Below are positions 7,460-16,966 of a DNA stretch of 64,000 nucleotides, one piece after another; positions within the stretch are counted from its first letter, which is position 1, and every line of letters begins with the position of its first letter. The notes beneath the pieces are model-generated. The model searched no databases. It was not told the origin of the DNA and was given only the letters and a program-made list of their open reading frames with translations. Source of the stretch: Pontibacter lucknowensis. GTDB lineage: Bacteria > Bacteroidota > Bacteroidia > Cytophagales > Hymenobacteraceae. The stretch spans positions 248,001-312,000 of the forward strand of contig NZ_FTNM01000006.1 of NCBI RefSeq assembly GCF_900156415.1, given 5' to 3'. Position numbers and translations under genes: made by a program.

Positions 7460-10129
7460 TTACCTTCTGAAGATTTTCCTATCTATTTTTACAACAATAA
7501 AAACCAAACTCCCTGCTGCAATAGAAATCAGCAGGTCCTGTGCTGACAAAGGCACAAGCCTGAAAAAGCTCTCCATAAACGGCAGATAAATAACGGCGAG
7601 CTGTAGCAGGATAGCGGATATCACCACCACTACCATCAGTGGGTTTGTGCTGATGGCAAGCGGAGAATGGGCCGAAGAGCGCAAAGCAAGGGCCTGGAAA
7701 ACCTGCGCAAACCCTACGGTCGCGAAAATCATCGTTTGCCAGGTCAGGTCCTCAGGGTTGTTTGGGTTGTAGTAGTACAGGGCCAGTCCCAGCGAAACCG
7801 CCGCAATGGTCACGCCGACTACTCCCATCTGGTAGAAGTCTTTTCTCTCCAGCGCCCCTTTCTCCGGATTTCTCGGTGGTCTTCTCATGGTGTCCTTCTC
7901 CCCAGGCTCCGTGCCCAAGCCCAGGCCGAGCAAGCCATCTGTGAGCAGGTTCAGCCACAGCAGCTGCAAGGGCTGCAAGGCGATGACCATACCAAACAGG
8001 GGAGCAAGGAGCATGATCAGCACCTTGCCGATGTTGCCTGCCAGGGAGAACTTGATGAACCTAATCAGGTTATCGAATATCACCCTGCCTTCCTCCACAG
8101 CAGCGACAATGGTTGTGAAGTTGTCGTCGAGTAGCACCATGTCCGCCGCTTCCTTGGCCACGTCGGTTCCGGTTATGCCCATGGCTACCCCAATGTCAGC
8201 CCTTCGCAGTGCCGGGGCGTCATTCACCCCGTCGCCCGTCATGGCCACGACCTCCCCCTGGCTCTGCAGTGCGCTTACAATCCTTAGTTTGTCCTCCGGG
8301 GAGACGCGGGCATAGACGGAGGTGGTTTTGGCCAAACCCAGGAGCTCACCCTCATCTGCCTGCTGCAGCTTTTGGCCTGTCACCGCATCATACTGCTCCG
8401 TGAACAGCAGCTCACGGCCAATTGCCGAGGCAGTCAGGGGATGGTCGCCGGTAATCATGACAGGGCGAATACCTGCTAGTTTACAATTCTCCACGGCCGC
8501 TTTCACTTCTTCACGTGGCGGGTCTATCATACCTGCAAGGCCTACGAAGACCAACCCCTGCTCCGCATCCGTTCCACTGCTCGGCGCCTCCAGGCTGCGG
8601 AAAGCAAGCCCCAGCACCCTCATGCCATTTTGGGCCAGCCTCGAGTTGGCCTCCAGAATTCGCTCCCGCCACTCAGCGTTCAGCGGCACCTGCGAGTTGT
8701 TCACCCACACATACTCCGAAACGCTCAGCAGAGAATCGGGCGCGCCTTTGGTGCAGAGCAAAAAGGGAGTGTTCTGAAGCGGAAGTAAATAACCGGGTAA
8801 CCCACCTTCCACTTTATGAATGGTGGACATCCTTTTCCTGGTGCTGTCAAAAGGCACCTCATCCACCCTCGGCAGGGTTTCGTAGAGATGCTCTTTACTG
8901 ATTTCTCTTTTCGCGCCGGCTATGAGCAAGGCGGCCTCTGTAGGGTCTCCTATGACCTTCCCGCTATCATATTCTGCCCCGTGGTCGAGGGTGGCGTCAT
9001 TGCATAGTACCGAAACGGCAAGGGCGAAATCCAGGTCATCTGCTGACGCGCTGTCCATTTCCGTCATGGCGGAGGGGTCTATCTCCACCGACCGTTCCGG
9101 CAGGTCCACCACCGTCACCGTCATCTTGTTCTGGGTAAGGGTGCCTGTCTTGTCTGAGCAGATGACCGTGACGGAGCCCAATGTCTCAACTGCAGGAAGC
9201 TTTCTGATCAGCGCGTTTCGTTTTAGCATGCGCTGCCCTCCCAATGCCAGTGTGATGGTGACAACCGCAGGAAGTCCCTCGGGAACGACAGCCACTGCCA
9301 CGCTCACAGCTGTGAGAAACATGTCTGCGGCAGCCTCCCCCATAAGCATCCCCACACCGAATACCAGTGCGGCCGCCGCGGCGCCGAACAGGGCAAGCAT
9401 CTTGCCGAGCTTGTCCAGCCTTTCCTGCAAAGGGGTCTTGCCTGACTCAACGGAGTCTATGAGGTTGGCGATTGTCCCGAGCTCGGTCTGCATCCCTGTG
9501 GAGACGGTGACACCGACCCCTCTTCCATAGGTCACCACCGTGCCCATGTAGGCCATGTTCTTCCTGTCACCCAGCGGGAGGTCTTCCTTGGGGATAGGGG
9601 CGGTGTCCTTGTCTATGGGCTCCGACTCACCTGTCAGGGCTGCCTCCTGTATTTTGAGGTTAAATCCGTCTATCACCCGGAGGTCTGCAGGTACCACGTT
9701 GCCTGCCTCCAGCTCTACTATGTCTCCAGGCACCAAATCGGTTGCCGAAACTTCCCTGACTTTCCCGCCTCTTCTGACCCGCACTTTCGGAACCACCATA
9801 CGGTTCAGCGCGGCCATGGCGCGGTCTGCGCGGTACTCCTGGAAGAAGCCGAGAAGCCCGAAGAGCAGCACGATAGCGAGGATGGCCACCGCCTCGGTGG
9901 TCTTGCCAAGGAAAAGAGAAAGCAACGCGGCGACTATCAGGATAACCACCATGGTCTCTGTGAACTGCTGAAGCAGCATCTTGAAAGGACTTTTCCCTTT
10001 CTTTTCCTCCAGCTTATTTGGCCCCACCTCCCTCAGAATAGCCTCTGCACCGGCATCTGTAAGACCTGTGGCTGATGTCCTCAATTCAGAAAGGACCTGC
10101 TCGCTTGTTTTTGTATGCCAATTGTTCAT
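7460..10129 (-). CDS. Calcium-type cation P-type ATPase
   Basis: From the ATG at 10129 the product is 889 residues, standard for PIIA (SERCA/PMR1-like) pumps. Visible motifs: N-terminal cation-ATPase domain ([10 protein letters not shown] start), TGES at 166-169 (actuator dephosphorylation loop), PEGLP at 283-287 in M4, DKTGT at 326-330 with the phosphorylated aspartate, TGDGVND at 631-637 (hinge), and NLLTDG in M6. The E of PEGLP and the N and D of M6 are the calcium-site residues of the family. The open frame runs 42 codons further upstream, but that extension is not typical and contains no domain. It probably exports Ca2+ (or Mn2+) from the cytoplasm. Single-gene unit. Confidence 0.93.
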   Translation of the reverse strand: MNNWHTKTSEQVLSELRTSATGLTDAGAEAILREVGPNKLEEKKGKSPFKMLLQQFTETMVVILIVAALLSLFLGKTTEAVAILAIVLLFGLLGFFQEYRADRAMAALNRMVVPKVRVRRGGKVREVSATDLVPGDIVELEAGNVVPADLRVIDGFNLKIQEAALTGESEPIDKDTAPIPKEDLPLGDRKNMAYMGTVVTYGRGVGVTVSTGMQTELGTIANLIDSVESGKTPLQERLDKLGKMLALFGAAAAALVFGVGMLMGEAAADMFLTAVSVAVAVVPEGLPAVVTITLALGGQRMLKRNALIRKLPAVETLGSVTVICSDKTGTLTQNKMTVTVVDLPERSVEIDPSAMTEMDSASADDLDFALAVSVLCNDATLDHGAEYDSGKVIGDPTEAALLIAGAKREISKEHLYETLPRVDEVPFDSTRKRMSTIHKVEGGLPGYLLPLQNTPFLLCTKGAPDSLLSVSEYVWVNNSQVPLNAEWRERILEANSRLAQNGMRVLGLAFRSLEAPSSGTDAEQGLVFVGLAGMIDPPREEVKAAVENCKLAGIRPVMITGDHPLTASAIGRELLFTEQYDAVTGQKLQQADEGELLGLAKTTSVYARVSPEDKLRIVSALQSQGEVVAMTGDGVNDAPALRRADIGVAMGITGTDVAKEAADMVLLDDNFTTIVAAVEEGRVIFDNLIRFIKFSLAGNIGKVLIMLLAPLFGMVIALQPLQLLWLNLLTDGLLGLGLGTEPGEKDTMRRPPRNPEKGALERKDFYQMGVVGVTIAAVSLGLALYYYNPNNPEDLTWQTMIFATVGFAQVFQALALRSSAHSPLAISTNPLMVVVVISAILLQLAVIYLPFMESFFRLVPLSAQDLLISIAAGSLVFIVVKIDRKIFRR

Positions 10130-10372
10130 AGAGGTTCGATTTACATCACCAATATAAGTTGCGGTTCCATCACCATTAACTTCTGAAACTATATTATAGC
10201 CTTTAGTGATACTGAAAATGCTTGGCTTGCCTTTGGGGCGCTCCAAACAATTCAATAGAAGTTACAGAAAACTGTCAGGTTGTGCTAAGGTTGGTAATCT
10301 ACCTGTCTTCAAACGCTCAACTAATAAAATCAGCCTACTTTTTAGTCGATTTTCAAATCAGGTCAGGTATAG
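10130..10372. other. Leader of the P-type ATPase gene, no other gene seen
   Basis: Contains the upstream extension of the ATPase reading frame, which I do not consider coding, and the probable ATPase promoter region. I could not locate a clear TAnnTTTG box on the minus strand. Confidence 0.4.
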
Positions 10373-10640
10373 GAGGTATTTGGGAATATAGGAAAGTGAT
10401 AGGATCCGAACTCTCTTAGTCTCTCTAGCTCAACCATTCTGATTTCTTTGGGGACGTACACGTGGTTCAATAGCCACCGAAAGATAAGAGATGTTGCATC
10501 AAAGGAGTTATTTAGACGCCACATCCCTTACATTGAAGTCCCCTGCCACTACGGAGGTGCCTTTTATACGAGCTACCGTTTCTTCAACCTCTTCCAATGT
10601 CAAGCACCCGTGCAGACTTCCCTGGTCTACCTGGCCTGAA
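10373..10640 (-). pseudogene. Decayed C-terminal fragment of an endonuclease/exonuclease/phosphatase-family gene
   Basis: Two overlapping frames on the minus strand preserve pieces of an EEP-fold enzyme. The upstream piece reads LTLEEVEETVARI...VVAGDFNVRDVAS and stops at 10508-10510; GDFN is the family's metal/DNA-binding motif. The downstream piece, in another frame, reads NNSFDATSLIFRWLLNHVYV...VELERLREFGSYHFPIF and stops at 10373. It corresponds to the family's YNTFHA...RWPLDHVFVS...GSDHFPI tail. A frameshift, an internal deletion and loss of catalytic residues (LDH to LNH, SDH to SYH) show that it is dead. The N-terminal two thirds are absent. Identification is from recall of family motifs. 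Confidence 0.6.
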
Positions 10641-10643
10641 CAC

Positions 10644-10679
10644 CAACGCCCCATTGCAACCTGTAGCAATGGGGCGTTG
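10644..10679 (-). terminator. Perfect 14-bp stem hairpin after the PLP-enzyme gene
   Basis: Arms 10644-10657 and 10666-10679 are perfectly complementary with an eight-base loop, nine bases past the stop codon at 10688. There is no T-run after it on the minus strand, so it could be a 3'-end stabiliser rather than a classical terminator. Confidence 0.6.
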
Positions 10680-10687
10680 TGAAAGAC

Positions 10688-12532
10688 TCAAATCTGCTCC
10701 ACAAAATTTAAAAAGACCTTTTTATGCAGCTCAAGGTCCATGTCAGGTGAAAGTGCTACACGGGCTATGTAGTCCTTGTCGTCTTCTTTCGTTGTCCCTT
10801 GAGTGGATGTAGCAGGTATTGTCCAATAACATCCTTTCAGTTGCCCGTAGCTCACGCAGTATTTACTTTCGTGGGGAATTTCTTCGATCATTAAATTGAT
10901 CAGCTTTAAATTCAACTCCCTTTTATAGGCTTCCCTTTCTGCATCGGTATCCCCTTTCGTAGGAAGATCCAGTGAAAACACGGATGGCGTAAATCCTTCC
11001 TGCGCCAGTTCTTCGGAAACAAAATTGATTTTAGCTGCTGGCAAAACTTCCTTGATGAAGTTTACATAGTCACGTGTGTTCTTATAAGCATCTGCAATCC
11101 GTTGATTCATGGAAGGCAACTGCTCTGCGAGTATCTCCATCTGAAGATCTGTAGCCTCGTTGTCACAGAGTATCAGGTGCTGTTCTATTTTTTCGAGCAA
11201 AGCTTCTGCCTTTTTGTTTGCTACACAGTAGCCAGCAGTAACTTTTCCGCCACTCGGGAATTTCGATCCGCTAACATATGAAATTGTTCTGATCGTGGAG
11301 AGGATACTTCCTTCACTTGCGAACTGTACATTCGGGCAAAATGTCTGATCCAGGATAAAGACCGGATCGATCGCAACCTCACCGGCTGCATTCCTACGCT
11401 CTTTACTTAAGACATCTCTTAGTTTTTGAAGATCCGGAACCTCGACCCTCGGGTTTGTTGGAATCTCAGCGATGATGTAAGGGACAGCGTCCTGGTTGGC
11501 AATCCTGTCCAGCACGGTATCAATACTTTGAACCATATCGTGCTCCCCATCAACAAGTAAGTCCACTATTTCCACATTATCCAAACAGGCAGCTACCCGT
11601 CTTGCCTGGTCGTTTGTTCCACCATAGCAATTGGGGGGAACAATAAAGCGAATACCCTTTCCTTTATGTCTTTCCAGGGCCTCGTGTACCAGCCCCATCA
11701 TGATGGCATACTGCATAGACAGGCCGGATGAAGCAACGAGCGCTTTTGTATTAGTTCCCGTGATTTTTCTGATTGACTCTACTACACGGGCTTTGTTCTT
11801 GGCTACATCACGCTGCCTATGATCGGAAGAAGGTTTTCCTGTCAGCTGCTGCAAGGCAGCAAAACTATTGGCCGGCGTCATGGCAATGGTTTCTCTTCTG
11901 CGCACATGCTGAATTTCGGAGATATAGCGCTCTTTTTGTTCACCATTCACCAATAAGATACTTCCAAACTGAGAGTGAACCTGAACAAAGAAATCAATCA
12001 TCGGGTTGAGTTCCACTTTACCAATCTCATCATCCTGCGAAATGAAAATGGTACTACCATTAAATTCAGAAACCTCTTCTATTTTCCCAACCTGCTTTAA
12101 GTCAAATTTATAACCATAAACTTGCTTCAGCACTTCAGCATCGAAGGCATCTGGTAAATCGCCGGAATAAAGAATCTGCGTGTTCTTACGATCCAGTAAG
12201 TTCTTTCTGAGAATTGCTAAGACAGGAACCGTTCTGGAAGAGAAACTGATAACATTCTCCGGTTTCAGATTATTCAACTTGGCAACACTCCATTCCAGTA
12301 CAGAAGATAAGGGATGCCCTAACCGGATATAATCAAATGCAGTGGGCAATTCACTGAGCGCTGATGTTTCAGAATTGCTGTCTTTGTACAGTTTTTCAAA
12401 CTGCTCTAAGAATTGGGTTTTGGCTAATTGTTCATTGTAAATATCCAGTCGGTGGGTGGTGAGCTTCAACCAATCAGCTGGCATATTTTCTAATACACCT
12501 TGTATATAATGAAGCACTTTATTTCCTTCCAT
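10688..12532 (-). CDS. Cys/Met-metabolism-type PLP-dependent enzyme with degenerate N-terminal half
   Basis: From the ATG at 12532 the protein is 614 residues, about 200 more than a cystathionine gamma-synthase or beta-lyase. The C-terminal 400 residues carry the fold-type-I features of that family: ASSGLSMQYA, PPNCYGGTND (the YGGT substrate/phosphate segment), AEIPTNPRVEVPDL, DQTFCPN (PLP-binding Asp) and SGSKFPSGGKVTAGY with the PLP lysine. The N-terminal 200 residues look like a diverged copy of the first half of the same fold (GHPLSSVLE, VISFSSRTVPVLAILRKNLL) but lack the lysine half. The likely reaction is C-S bond making or breaking on homoserine or cysteine derivatives. The exact substrate cannot be told. 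Confidence 0.85.
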   Translation of the reverse strand: MEGNKVLHYIQGVLENMPADWLKLTTHRLDIYNEQLAKTQFLEQFEKLYKDSNSETSALSELPTAFDYIRLGHPLSSVLEWSVAKLNNLKPENVISFSSRTVPVLAILRKNLLDRKNTQILYSGDLPDAFDAEVLKQVYGYKFDLKQVGKIEEVSEFNGSTIFISQDDEIGKVELNPMIDFFVQVHSQFGSILLVNGEQKERYISEIQHVRRRETIAMTPANSFAALQQLTGKPSSDHRQRDVAKNKARVVESIRKITGTNTKALVASSGLSMQYAIMMGLVHEALERHKGKGIRFIVPPNCYGGTNDQARRVAACLDNVEIVDLLVDGEHDMVQSIDTVLDRIANQDAVPYIIAEIPTNPRVEVPDLQKLRDVLSKERRNAAGEVAIDPVFILDQTFCPNVQFASEGSILSTIRTISYVSGSKFPSGGKVTAGYCVANKKAEALLEKIEQHLILCDNEATDLQMEILAEQLPSMNQRIADAYKNTRDYVNFIKEVLPAAKINFVSEELAQEGFTPSVFSLDLPTKGDTDAEREAYKRELNLKLINLMIEEIPHESKYCVSYGQLKGCYWTIPATSTQGTTKEDDKDYIARVALSPDMDLELHKKVFLNFVEQI

Positions 12533-12700
12533 AATTATTATCTTGAGGTAAGCTATAAAATACAAAGTAGTAGAAAATATAACTTCCTGCCTAGTTTTAA
12601 ACTGATTGAGAAGATGCTACACTACTACTGTTGGTTATTCGGAGGCCTTCAACACCAAAGAAGGCTACCGCATAATCTTCTGCAAAAGAGAGGTACAAGT

Positions 12701-12862
12701 TTAGTCTTCGGATGCAGGTAACCGATCAATTTCATCATCATTTTTAGATGCATTGCGTTTAGCTTTTTTCGCCGCAGCTTTAAGAGACTCCTGATGTTTT
12801 TTCCTTTCCAGAAACTCTTTTTGGCGCTGCTTCTTCTGTTGGTCCCTTGCTCTGGTACTCAT
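12701..12862 (-). CDS. Small lysine-rich hypothetical protein
   Basis: From the ATG at 12862 it is 53 residues: STRARDQQKKQRQKEFLERK, then a Lys/Ala-rich helix and an acidic tail ending LPASED. The high charge suggests an RNA- or ribosome-associated helix, but this is inference. An upstream in-frame TTG at 12913 would add 17 residues and is less likely. It is 168 bases upstream of the PLP-enzyme start, on the same strand. Confidence 0.6.
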   Translation of the reverse strand: MSTRARDQQKKQRQKEFLERKKHQESLKAAAKKAKRNASKNDDEIDRLPASED

Positions 12863-13064
12863 AACCTGATTTATTTTTAAAGTATCTGATTTTCGAATCT
12901 TACTAAGCCCCAATTTCCATAATAATCTTATTGCACAGCTGAGCTTCCTTCAAATATTTACGCAAAGCCGCTAAATCCATATGGAGAGAGTCCGACAATT
13001 CATACCTAAGGGCTAGCGCAGCAGCACCCAGGTATACCTGAAACGATTAGGATCAACCCATTTA

Positions 13065-13739
13065 TTACAAGGGTATTTTCGGATAATTCTGCACTTCTGT
13101 TTCCTTGCCGCTTTTGAAGATTTTCAGCCGGCTGGGCCTATTCTGCTGCGCTACCTCATGTGCCTTTTCCAGGGCCTGCTCTTCGCCTTCAAATGCCTGT
13201 ACCAGCTCCCTGTCATGGTCCAGCACGCACCACTGCTTTTTTTCCTTATTCCATTCCACCCGGTATGTTTTAAACTGCGCTTTGTTCCGAATCAGGTCAA
13301 GTATCACTTTACCATCGCTCTCGTTGCCATCCGGGTAAGGCATGGGCAGCAGGGCAAAGAATACATAGTATAGCGAGAAGTACGTGAATTGGTAAGTGAG
13401 TATACCTGGTTCCAGTGTCTTGTTCTCGATGAGGTAAATTACCACGAGCGCTGCAAGTGTATTAAACAATGCTCCTCCAGAAAATATGAGGATGTTGGCA
13501 AACCGTTCGTTTCGCTTCAGGTTTTCAAAAGTGCAGAGGCCATACCAAAAGTAGTACTTTCGAACTTCCACTATACCTATCCTAAAAAGCACTTTACCAG
13601 CGCCTATAGAAACTTTTATGTTCTTCCCTCCCATCAGCCAGGCGAAAAACACATGCCCTGCCTCGTGCACAAAAGAAATGATCGGTAGTACAAGAAAGAA
13701 AGCCAGGAAAAACTTAGGGAGGTCATTTATTTCAAACAT
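13065..13739 (-). CDS. M50-like membrane metallopeptidase
   Basis: 224 residues. The first membrane helix contains H25-E26-x-x-H29 (VHEAGHVFFAWLMGG), the zinc site of site-2-protease-type peptidases. A later hydrophobic stretch (residues 83-135) leads into MPYPDGNESDGKVILDLI, where D142-G143 resembles the family's third zinc ligand motif (NxxPxPPLDG-type). The last 80 residues are soluble and repeat Trp/Asp/Gln-rich patterns (WCVLDHDRELVQAFEGEEQA) reminiscent of DUF2188. It probably cleaves a membrane-bound substrate in or near the cytoplasmic membrane. No substrate candidate lies next to it. It may share a transcript with MarC, located 61 bases downstream. Confidence 0.8.
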   Translation of the reverse strand: MFEINDLPKFFLAFFLVLPIISFVHEAGHVFFAWLMGGKNIKVSIGAGKVLFRIGIVEVRKYYFWYGLCTFENLKRNERFANILIFSGGALFNTLAALVVIYLIENKTLEPGILTYQFTYFSLYYVFFALLPMPYPDGNESDGKVILDLIRNKAQFKTYRVEWNKEKKQWCVLDHDRELVQAFEGEEQALEKAHEVAQQNRPSRLKIFKSGKETEVQNYPKIPL

Positions 13740-13800
13740 AGCTTCAGGTATACGTTTTACAGAAAGCCGGATGCTGCCATAGAAGCAAATATGACTGCCA

Positions 13801-14412
13801 TCACATGACCTCAGGTGTTACCAGGTTGCGTATACCTGACACAATCATGTCGATACCGATGGCACCCAGGAAAAAGCCGTTGATACGCAGTAACAACTCC
13901 ATGTTCTTGTCAAAAGCAACCTGCACTTTTTTGGAGCGCATACTCCGGCGTATATATTTCAGCCCCATGATAATGCCAAAGTTGATCAGCATGATACTCA
14001 CGAGCGAAAGCACCCCTTGCCACAGCACCAGTTGCTCCGACATCAGTACGGTAAGCGATATGGTACCGGCACCCACCATGAAGGGCAGAGCAATTTCTGA
14101 GGCCAGATCGTGAAGATCGCCTTTTATTTGGATGAAGGCTTTCTTGCCCTGCACGATAAACATATAGGCAAAGGAGAACAGCACAACGCCGCCGAATATC
14201 CGAAATGACTCAAAATTGATGCGGAACACTTTCTGAAACACCAGGTCGCCCAGCAGCAGAAAAACCAGGTAGATACCAAAGGAAATACTGCTGGCTTTAA
14301 TAAAAACAGATCGGAAGTCTTCATCCGACAGGTCTTTCATGATGGGCTTCAGGTATAGGAAAAGCGCAAAAGGGTTGAGCATTACCAAAAAACTAACGAT
14401 TGCTGTAATCAT
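13801..14412 (-). CDS. MarC-family integral membrane protein
   Basis: 203 residues with six hydrophobic segments and the family pattern MLNPFALFLYLKPIMKDLS near the start (NPxxxxP-type loop), MVGAGTISL in the middle (PFMVGAGTIS, typical PxxAGPGxI region) and GFFLGAIGIDMIVSGI near the end. MarC/SNARE-associated proteins are inner-membrane proteins of unknown substrate; the old link to antibiotic resistance in E. coli has been withdrawn. It lies just downstream of nothing else on the minus strand except a 166-base gap, and upstream of the M50-like gene. Confidence 0.88.
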   Translation of the reverse strand: MITAIVSFLVMLNPFALFLYLKPIMKDLSDEDFRSVFIKASSISFGIYLVFLLLGDLVFQKVFRINFESFRIFGGVVLFSFAYMFIVQGKKAFIQIKGDLHDLASEIALPFMVGAGTISLTVLMSEQLVLWQGVLSLVSIMLINFGIIMGLKYIRRSMRSKKVQVAFDKNMELLLRINGFFLGAIGIDMIVSGIRNLVTPEVM

Positions 14413-14578
14413 AAATATCAGGACTGGTTGAGGGTGCCTTTAACTACGCAGCACAGCACAGGTAGATATGTAAAAAGCGGGATCAGGCGAGTCATCAACC
14501 CACTTTTAGTTGACAGCCAGTACCTAAGGATTGGCTGTTCGTTCAGAAAATATTATTCGGGAGAGAAGCCAGTATCTG

Positions 14579-14968
14579 CTAAATCGACTGGTTATCAAAA
14601 ATGAATTCCATGGTATAGGTGTGGTACTCGGGCTGCGTGATACCAGCTACATACGGCAGGTTGTGCTCTTGTGTGTACTTCGCTTTGTAGGCTTGGTCTA
14701 CTTGCAGGTTCAGGTCAGTATCACTTACCTGCTCTCCTCTTACGTTCAGCACATGTTGGCCGTATTGAATCTGCCCGACGCCTTCTTCCAGAAAAGCAGT
14801 GAACCAGCTTCTGTTACTTTTGGTCCAGCTTCGGGCAAAAACCCTTCCTGCTACTTCGACCATCCAGATGTTCAGAAAAGTTTCACGTTCTACGCCTCCT
14901 TTTATACCTACTAATGTGGAGGAGCCCAGGTAGGCTATAAAATCAGTCGGGAAGGGTTGTTGCTTCAT
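14579..14968 (-). CDS. DUF2255 family protein
   Basis: From the ATG at 14968 it is 129 residues. The sequence (YLGSSTLVGIKGGVERETFLNIWMVEVAGRVFARSWTKSNRSWF) fits DUF2255, a small beta-rich fold related to flavin/nitroreductase-like (split-barrel) proteins. No activity is established. It starts 19 bases after the serine-hydrolase stop codon and is very likely co-transcribed with it. An earlier in-frame ATG at 14998 would overlap the hydrolase gene. Confidence 0.8.
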   Translation of the reverse strand: MKQQPFPTDFIAYLGSSTLVGIKGGVERETFLNIWMVEVAGRVFARSWTKSNRSWFTAFLEEGVGQIQYGQHVLNVRGEQVSDTDLNLQVDQAYKAKYTQEHNLPYVAGITQPEYHTYTMEFIFDNQSI

Positions 14969-14987
14969 GATCTGTATCTGATGAGAT

Positions 14988-16199
14988 TTAGCGTGCACTG
15001 GCTACCCGCACCTGTTTCTTTGTACTTTTTGGTTGGGCCGGATACATAAAATTGCGCACATCCTTCATGTAGTTCAGGCTGCCATTGGTCAGGTTGCTGA
15101 GCACAATGATGGAACTGTGGTCTTTTGGGTTGCGCAGGAAATAAGTGTTGAAACCATGCCACAAGCCGCCATGGTAGATTACAGTATCGCCACTCTCCAC
15201 CTGCTTCAGACGAAAGCCGAAGCCATAGGACTCTGCCCGCTTGTTGATCTTTCCGGTTGGCATAAAGGCCTCCTCCAGCGTTTCGCGCTTCACCAGTTTT
15301 TGGGTATAGAGCGCCTGGTCCCATTTATAAAGGTCTTCTACGGTTGAGTACATACCCTTATCACCCAGCACGGTGTCCTGGTAGTCGGGCAGGCGCTTGC
15401 GACGACCACCAATGTGCCCTGTAGCCACACGACCGGTTTGGGTGACCAGTTCGTGGTTGAAGGTATAGGTGTCATGCATTTTGAGCGGCTCAAAAATATG
15501 CTCCCGCATAAACTCTGCAAAAGGCTGCCCGGAAGCCTTTTCTACCACGGAAGCCAGCAGCGCATAGCCTGTGTTACTATAGCTGAAGGTACGGTCAGGC
15601 TGGTAATAAATATTGGGTTTGTGCACAGCCATCATGCTCAGTACATCATCGTTGCTCAGGTCCACTTTACGGTCTGGCCAGAATTCTTCGCTGAAATAGG
15701 TATAGTTGGGCAGGCCGGAGCGGTGCGTGAGTAGCTGGCGCACAGTTATGCCTTTGTAAGGAAAATCAGGGATGTATACCTGCAGGCTGTCATCGTAGCT
15801 AAGCTTACCTCGCTCCTTAAGCATCATGATGGCCATGGCCGTAAACTGCTTCGATACGGAGGCTAGCTGAAAAACCGTCTGGGTGCTGAGGGTGTCTTTC
15901 GTCTTGAAATCAGCATACCCGAAAGCGCCACGGTAAATGATCTGGTCATACTTGGTCACGAGTACTGTCCCGTTAAAGCCCTTGCGCTTGTGCAAATGCG
16001 TGAAAAGGGAATCGACCTCTTTACCAAGTTTGGTCGCAATGGTGGGTGTAAAGGTTTCAGGTACCTCTACGTGTAATTCACAGTCCTCCTCGACGATCAG
16101 CTCTTCGTTCTGAAAGCCGGAGCAGGCACTAAAAGATAGAAATAAAGCGCATGCCACTACGCTCCGGATTAAAAGCGATTGAATGTTACTAAAAGCCAT
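14988..16199 (-). CDS. Lipoprotein serine hydrolase, beta-lactamase (class C-like) fold
   Basis: 403 residues. The start is a lipoprotein signal peptide with a lipobox-like LSFSAC, putting the acyl-anchored Cys at residue 26. The catalytic motifs of the beta-lactamase/D-Ala-D-Ala carboxypeptidase superfamily are all present: S114-V-S-K117, Y207-S-N209 and H343-G-G345 (the KTG-box equivalent is HGG, as in many esterases of this group). LLTHRSGLPNY at about 157-167 is also typical. Likely acts on cell-wall peptides, esters or amides in the periplasm; true beta-lactamase activity is doubtful. First gene of a two-gene unit with DUF2255. Confidence 0.9.
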   Translation of the reverse strand: MAFSNIQSLLIRSVVACALFLSFSACSGFQNEELIVEEDCELHVEVPETFTPTIATKLGKEVDSLFTHLHKRKGFNGTVLVTKYDQIIYRGAFGYADFKTKDTLSTQTVFQLASVSKQFTAMAIMMLKERGKLSYDDSLQVYIPDFPYKGITVRQLLTHRSGLPNYTYFSEEFWPDRKVDLSNDDVLSMMAVHKPNIYYQPDRTFSYSNTGYALLASVVEKASGQPFAEFMREHIFEPLKMHDTYTFNHELVTQTGRVATGHIGGRRKRLPDYQDTVLGDKGMYSTVEDLYKWDQALYTQKLVKRETLEEAFMPTGKINKRAESYGFGFRLKQVESGDTVIYHGGLWHGFNTYFLRNPKDHSSIIVLSNLTNGSLNYMKDVRNFMYPAQPKSTKKQVRVASAR

Positions 16200-16966
16200 A
16201 CCTGAAATATACCAACAAGGGAAATGAGCTTTAAATATAAAGGAAGTTTCTGGTTTTTAGGAAAGGAAGTTTCACAAATTTGTAAAAGAAGGTCCACTAG
16301 TAAATTCACCATAACTGACTACAGCAAAATCGGGATCAGGATGAATTAGACAGGCCTGAATACTTTTGAAGCCCTATATTATTTAAATTATATCAGTCTG
16401 TTTAATTGCACTATTTTTAAATCATACGGATGTTTCCTTACTCCTGAATCAGCATAACCAAATAACCATCAGACCCTTAACTGTACAACTTTAGTAATCC
16501 TCTTCTAGCACCTCTCTTCTTATTAGACTCAAATTAATCTTGTATTCACTAATTAAAAGCGCATTCTGACCATGCTTTTAATCAAATTAAAAAATTTCAT
16601 AAAATCATGTAAATAAAATTAATGCAATCCCGTACAGCAAGGCATGTAAACTAAAAGCAGTTTTAATAGCAACGTTTACAGTACATTTAAAATCAGCTGC
16701 AGAATCAGTATATAGTTTTAATAATATTTTTAACCAGTACACGTAACCCTCTACTATGGAAAAAAACTTACTTCTTCCGCTAAATAGCCCATATTATCTT
16801 ACCTCACCACCAAGCTAAGGGCTGATTGACCTTCCCTTTTAGGGGCACCATATATCAAGGCACATACTTCACCAACTGAGCGGGACACATAAAAATCCCT
16901 GCCTGGCAGCGCCTTGTCTGTTTCATTTTAATTTCAATTACCAGCATATATTTTAAATCATCGACT
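16200..16966. other. Long AT-rich leader upstream of the repeat adhesin
   Basis: 767 bases, clearly more AT-rich than the flanking genes. GGAAGTTTC occurs twice (near 16243 and 16265). An in-frame 20-codon peptide begins at 16756 (ATGGAAAAAAACTTAC) and resembles the real gene start at 16967 (ATGAAAAAAAATTACAC), both preceded by a CTACT/CGACT string. No RNA gene or strong hairpin is visible, and no exact TAnnTTTG box was found. Confidence 0.4.

Noticed and set aside
7667-9971. Several plus-strand open frames opposite the P-type ATPase gene
   Set aside because: They are rich in Ser, Pro and Arg, have no recognisable motifs and mirror the ATPase codon pattern.
10508-10690. An open frame of 59 codons continues in phase beyond the TGA stop of the PLP-enzyme gene, suggesting stop-codon read-through
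   Set aside because: The coding-like part is better explained as remains of a separate EEP-family gene with a frameshift further on; the hairpin right after the stop also argues for normal termination.
12614-12702. Plus-strand coding-like tail (EAFNTKEGYRIIF) between the PLP-enzyme start and the small Lys-rich gene
   Set aside because: Too short, no start codon context and no family match; left as intergenic.
12907-13047. Minus-strand frame of about 47 codons with a leucine-rich segment (ALRKYLKEAQL)
   Set aside because: It lacks a good start upstream, overlaps the alternative start of the small gene at 12701 and has no recognised homologue. A gene remnant is possible but unsupported.
14988-16199. 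Calling the serine hydrolase a beta-lactamase resistance gene
   Set aside because: Its HGG third motif and lipoprotein form are typical of esterases or peptidases of the same fold; no resistance context is present.
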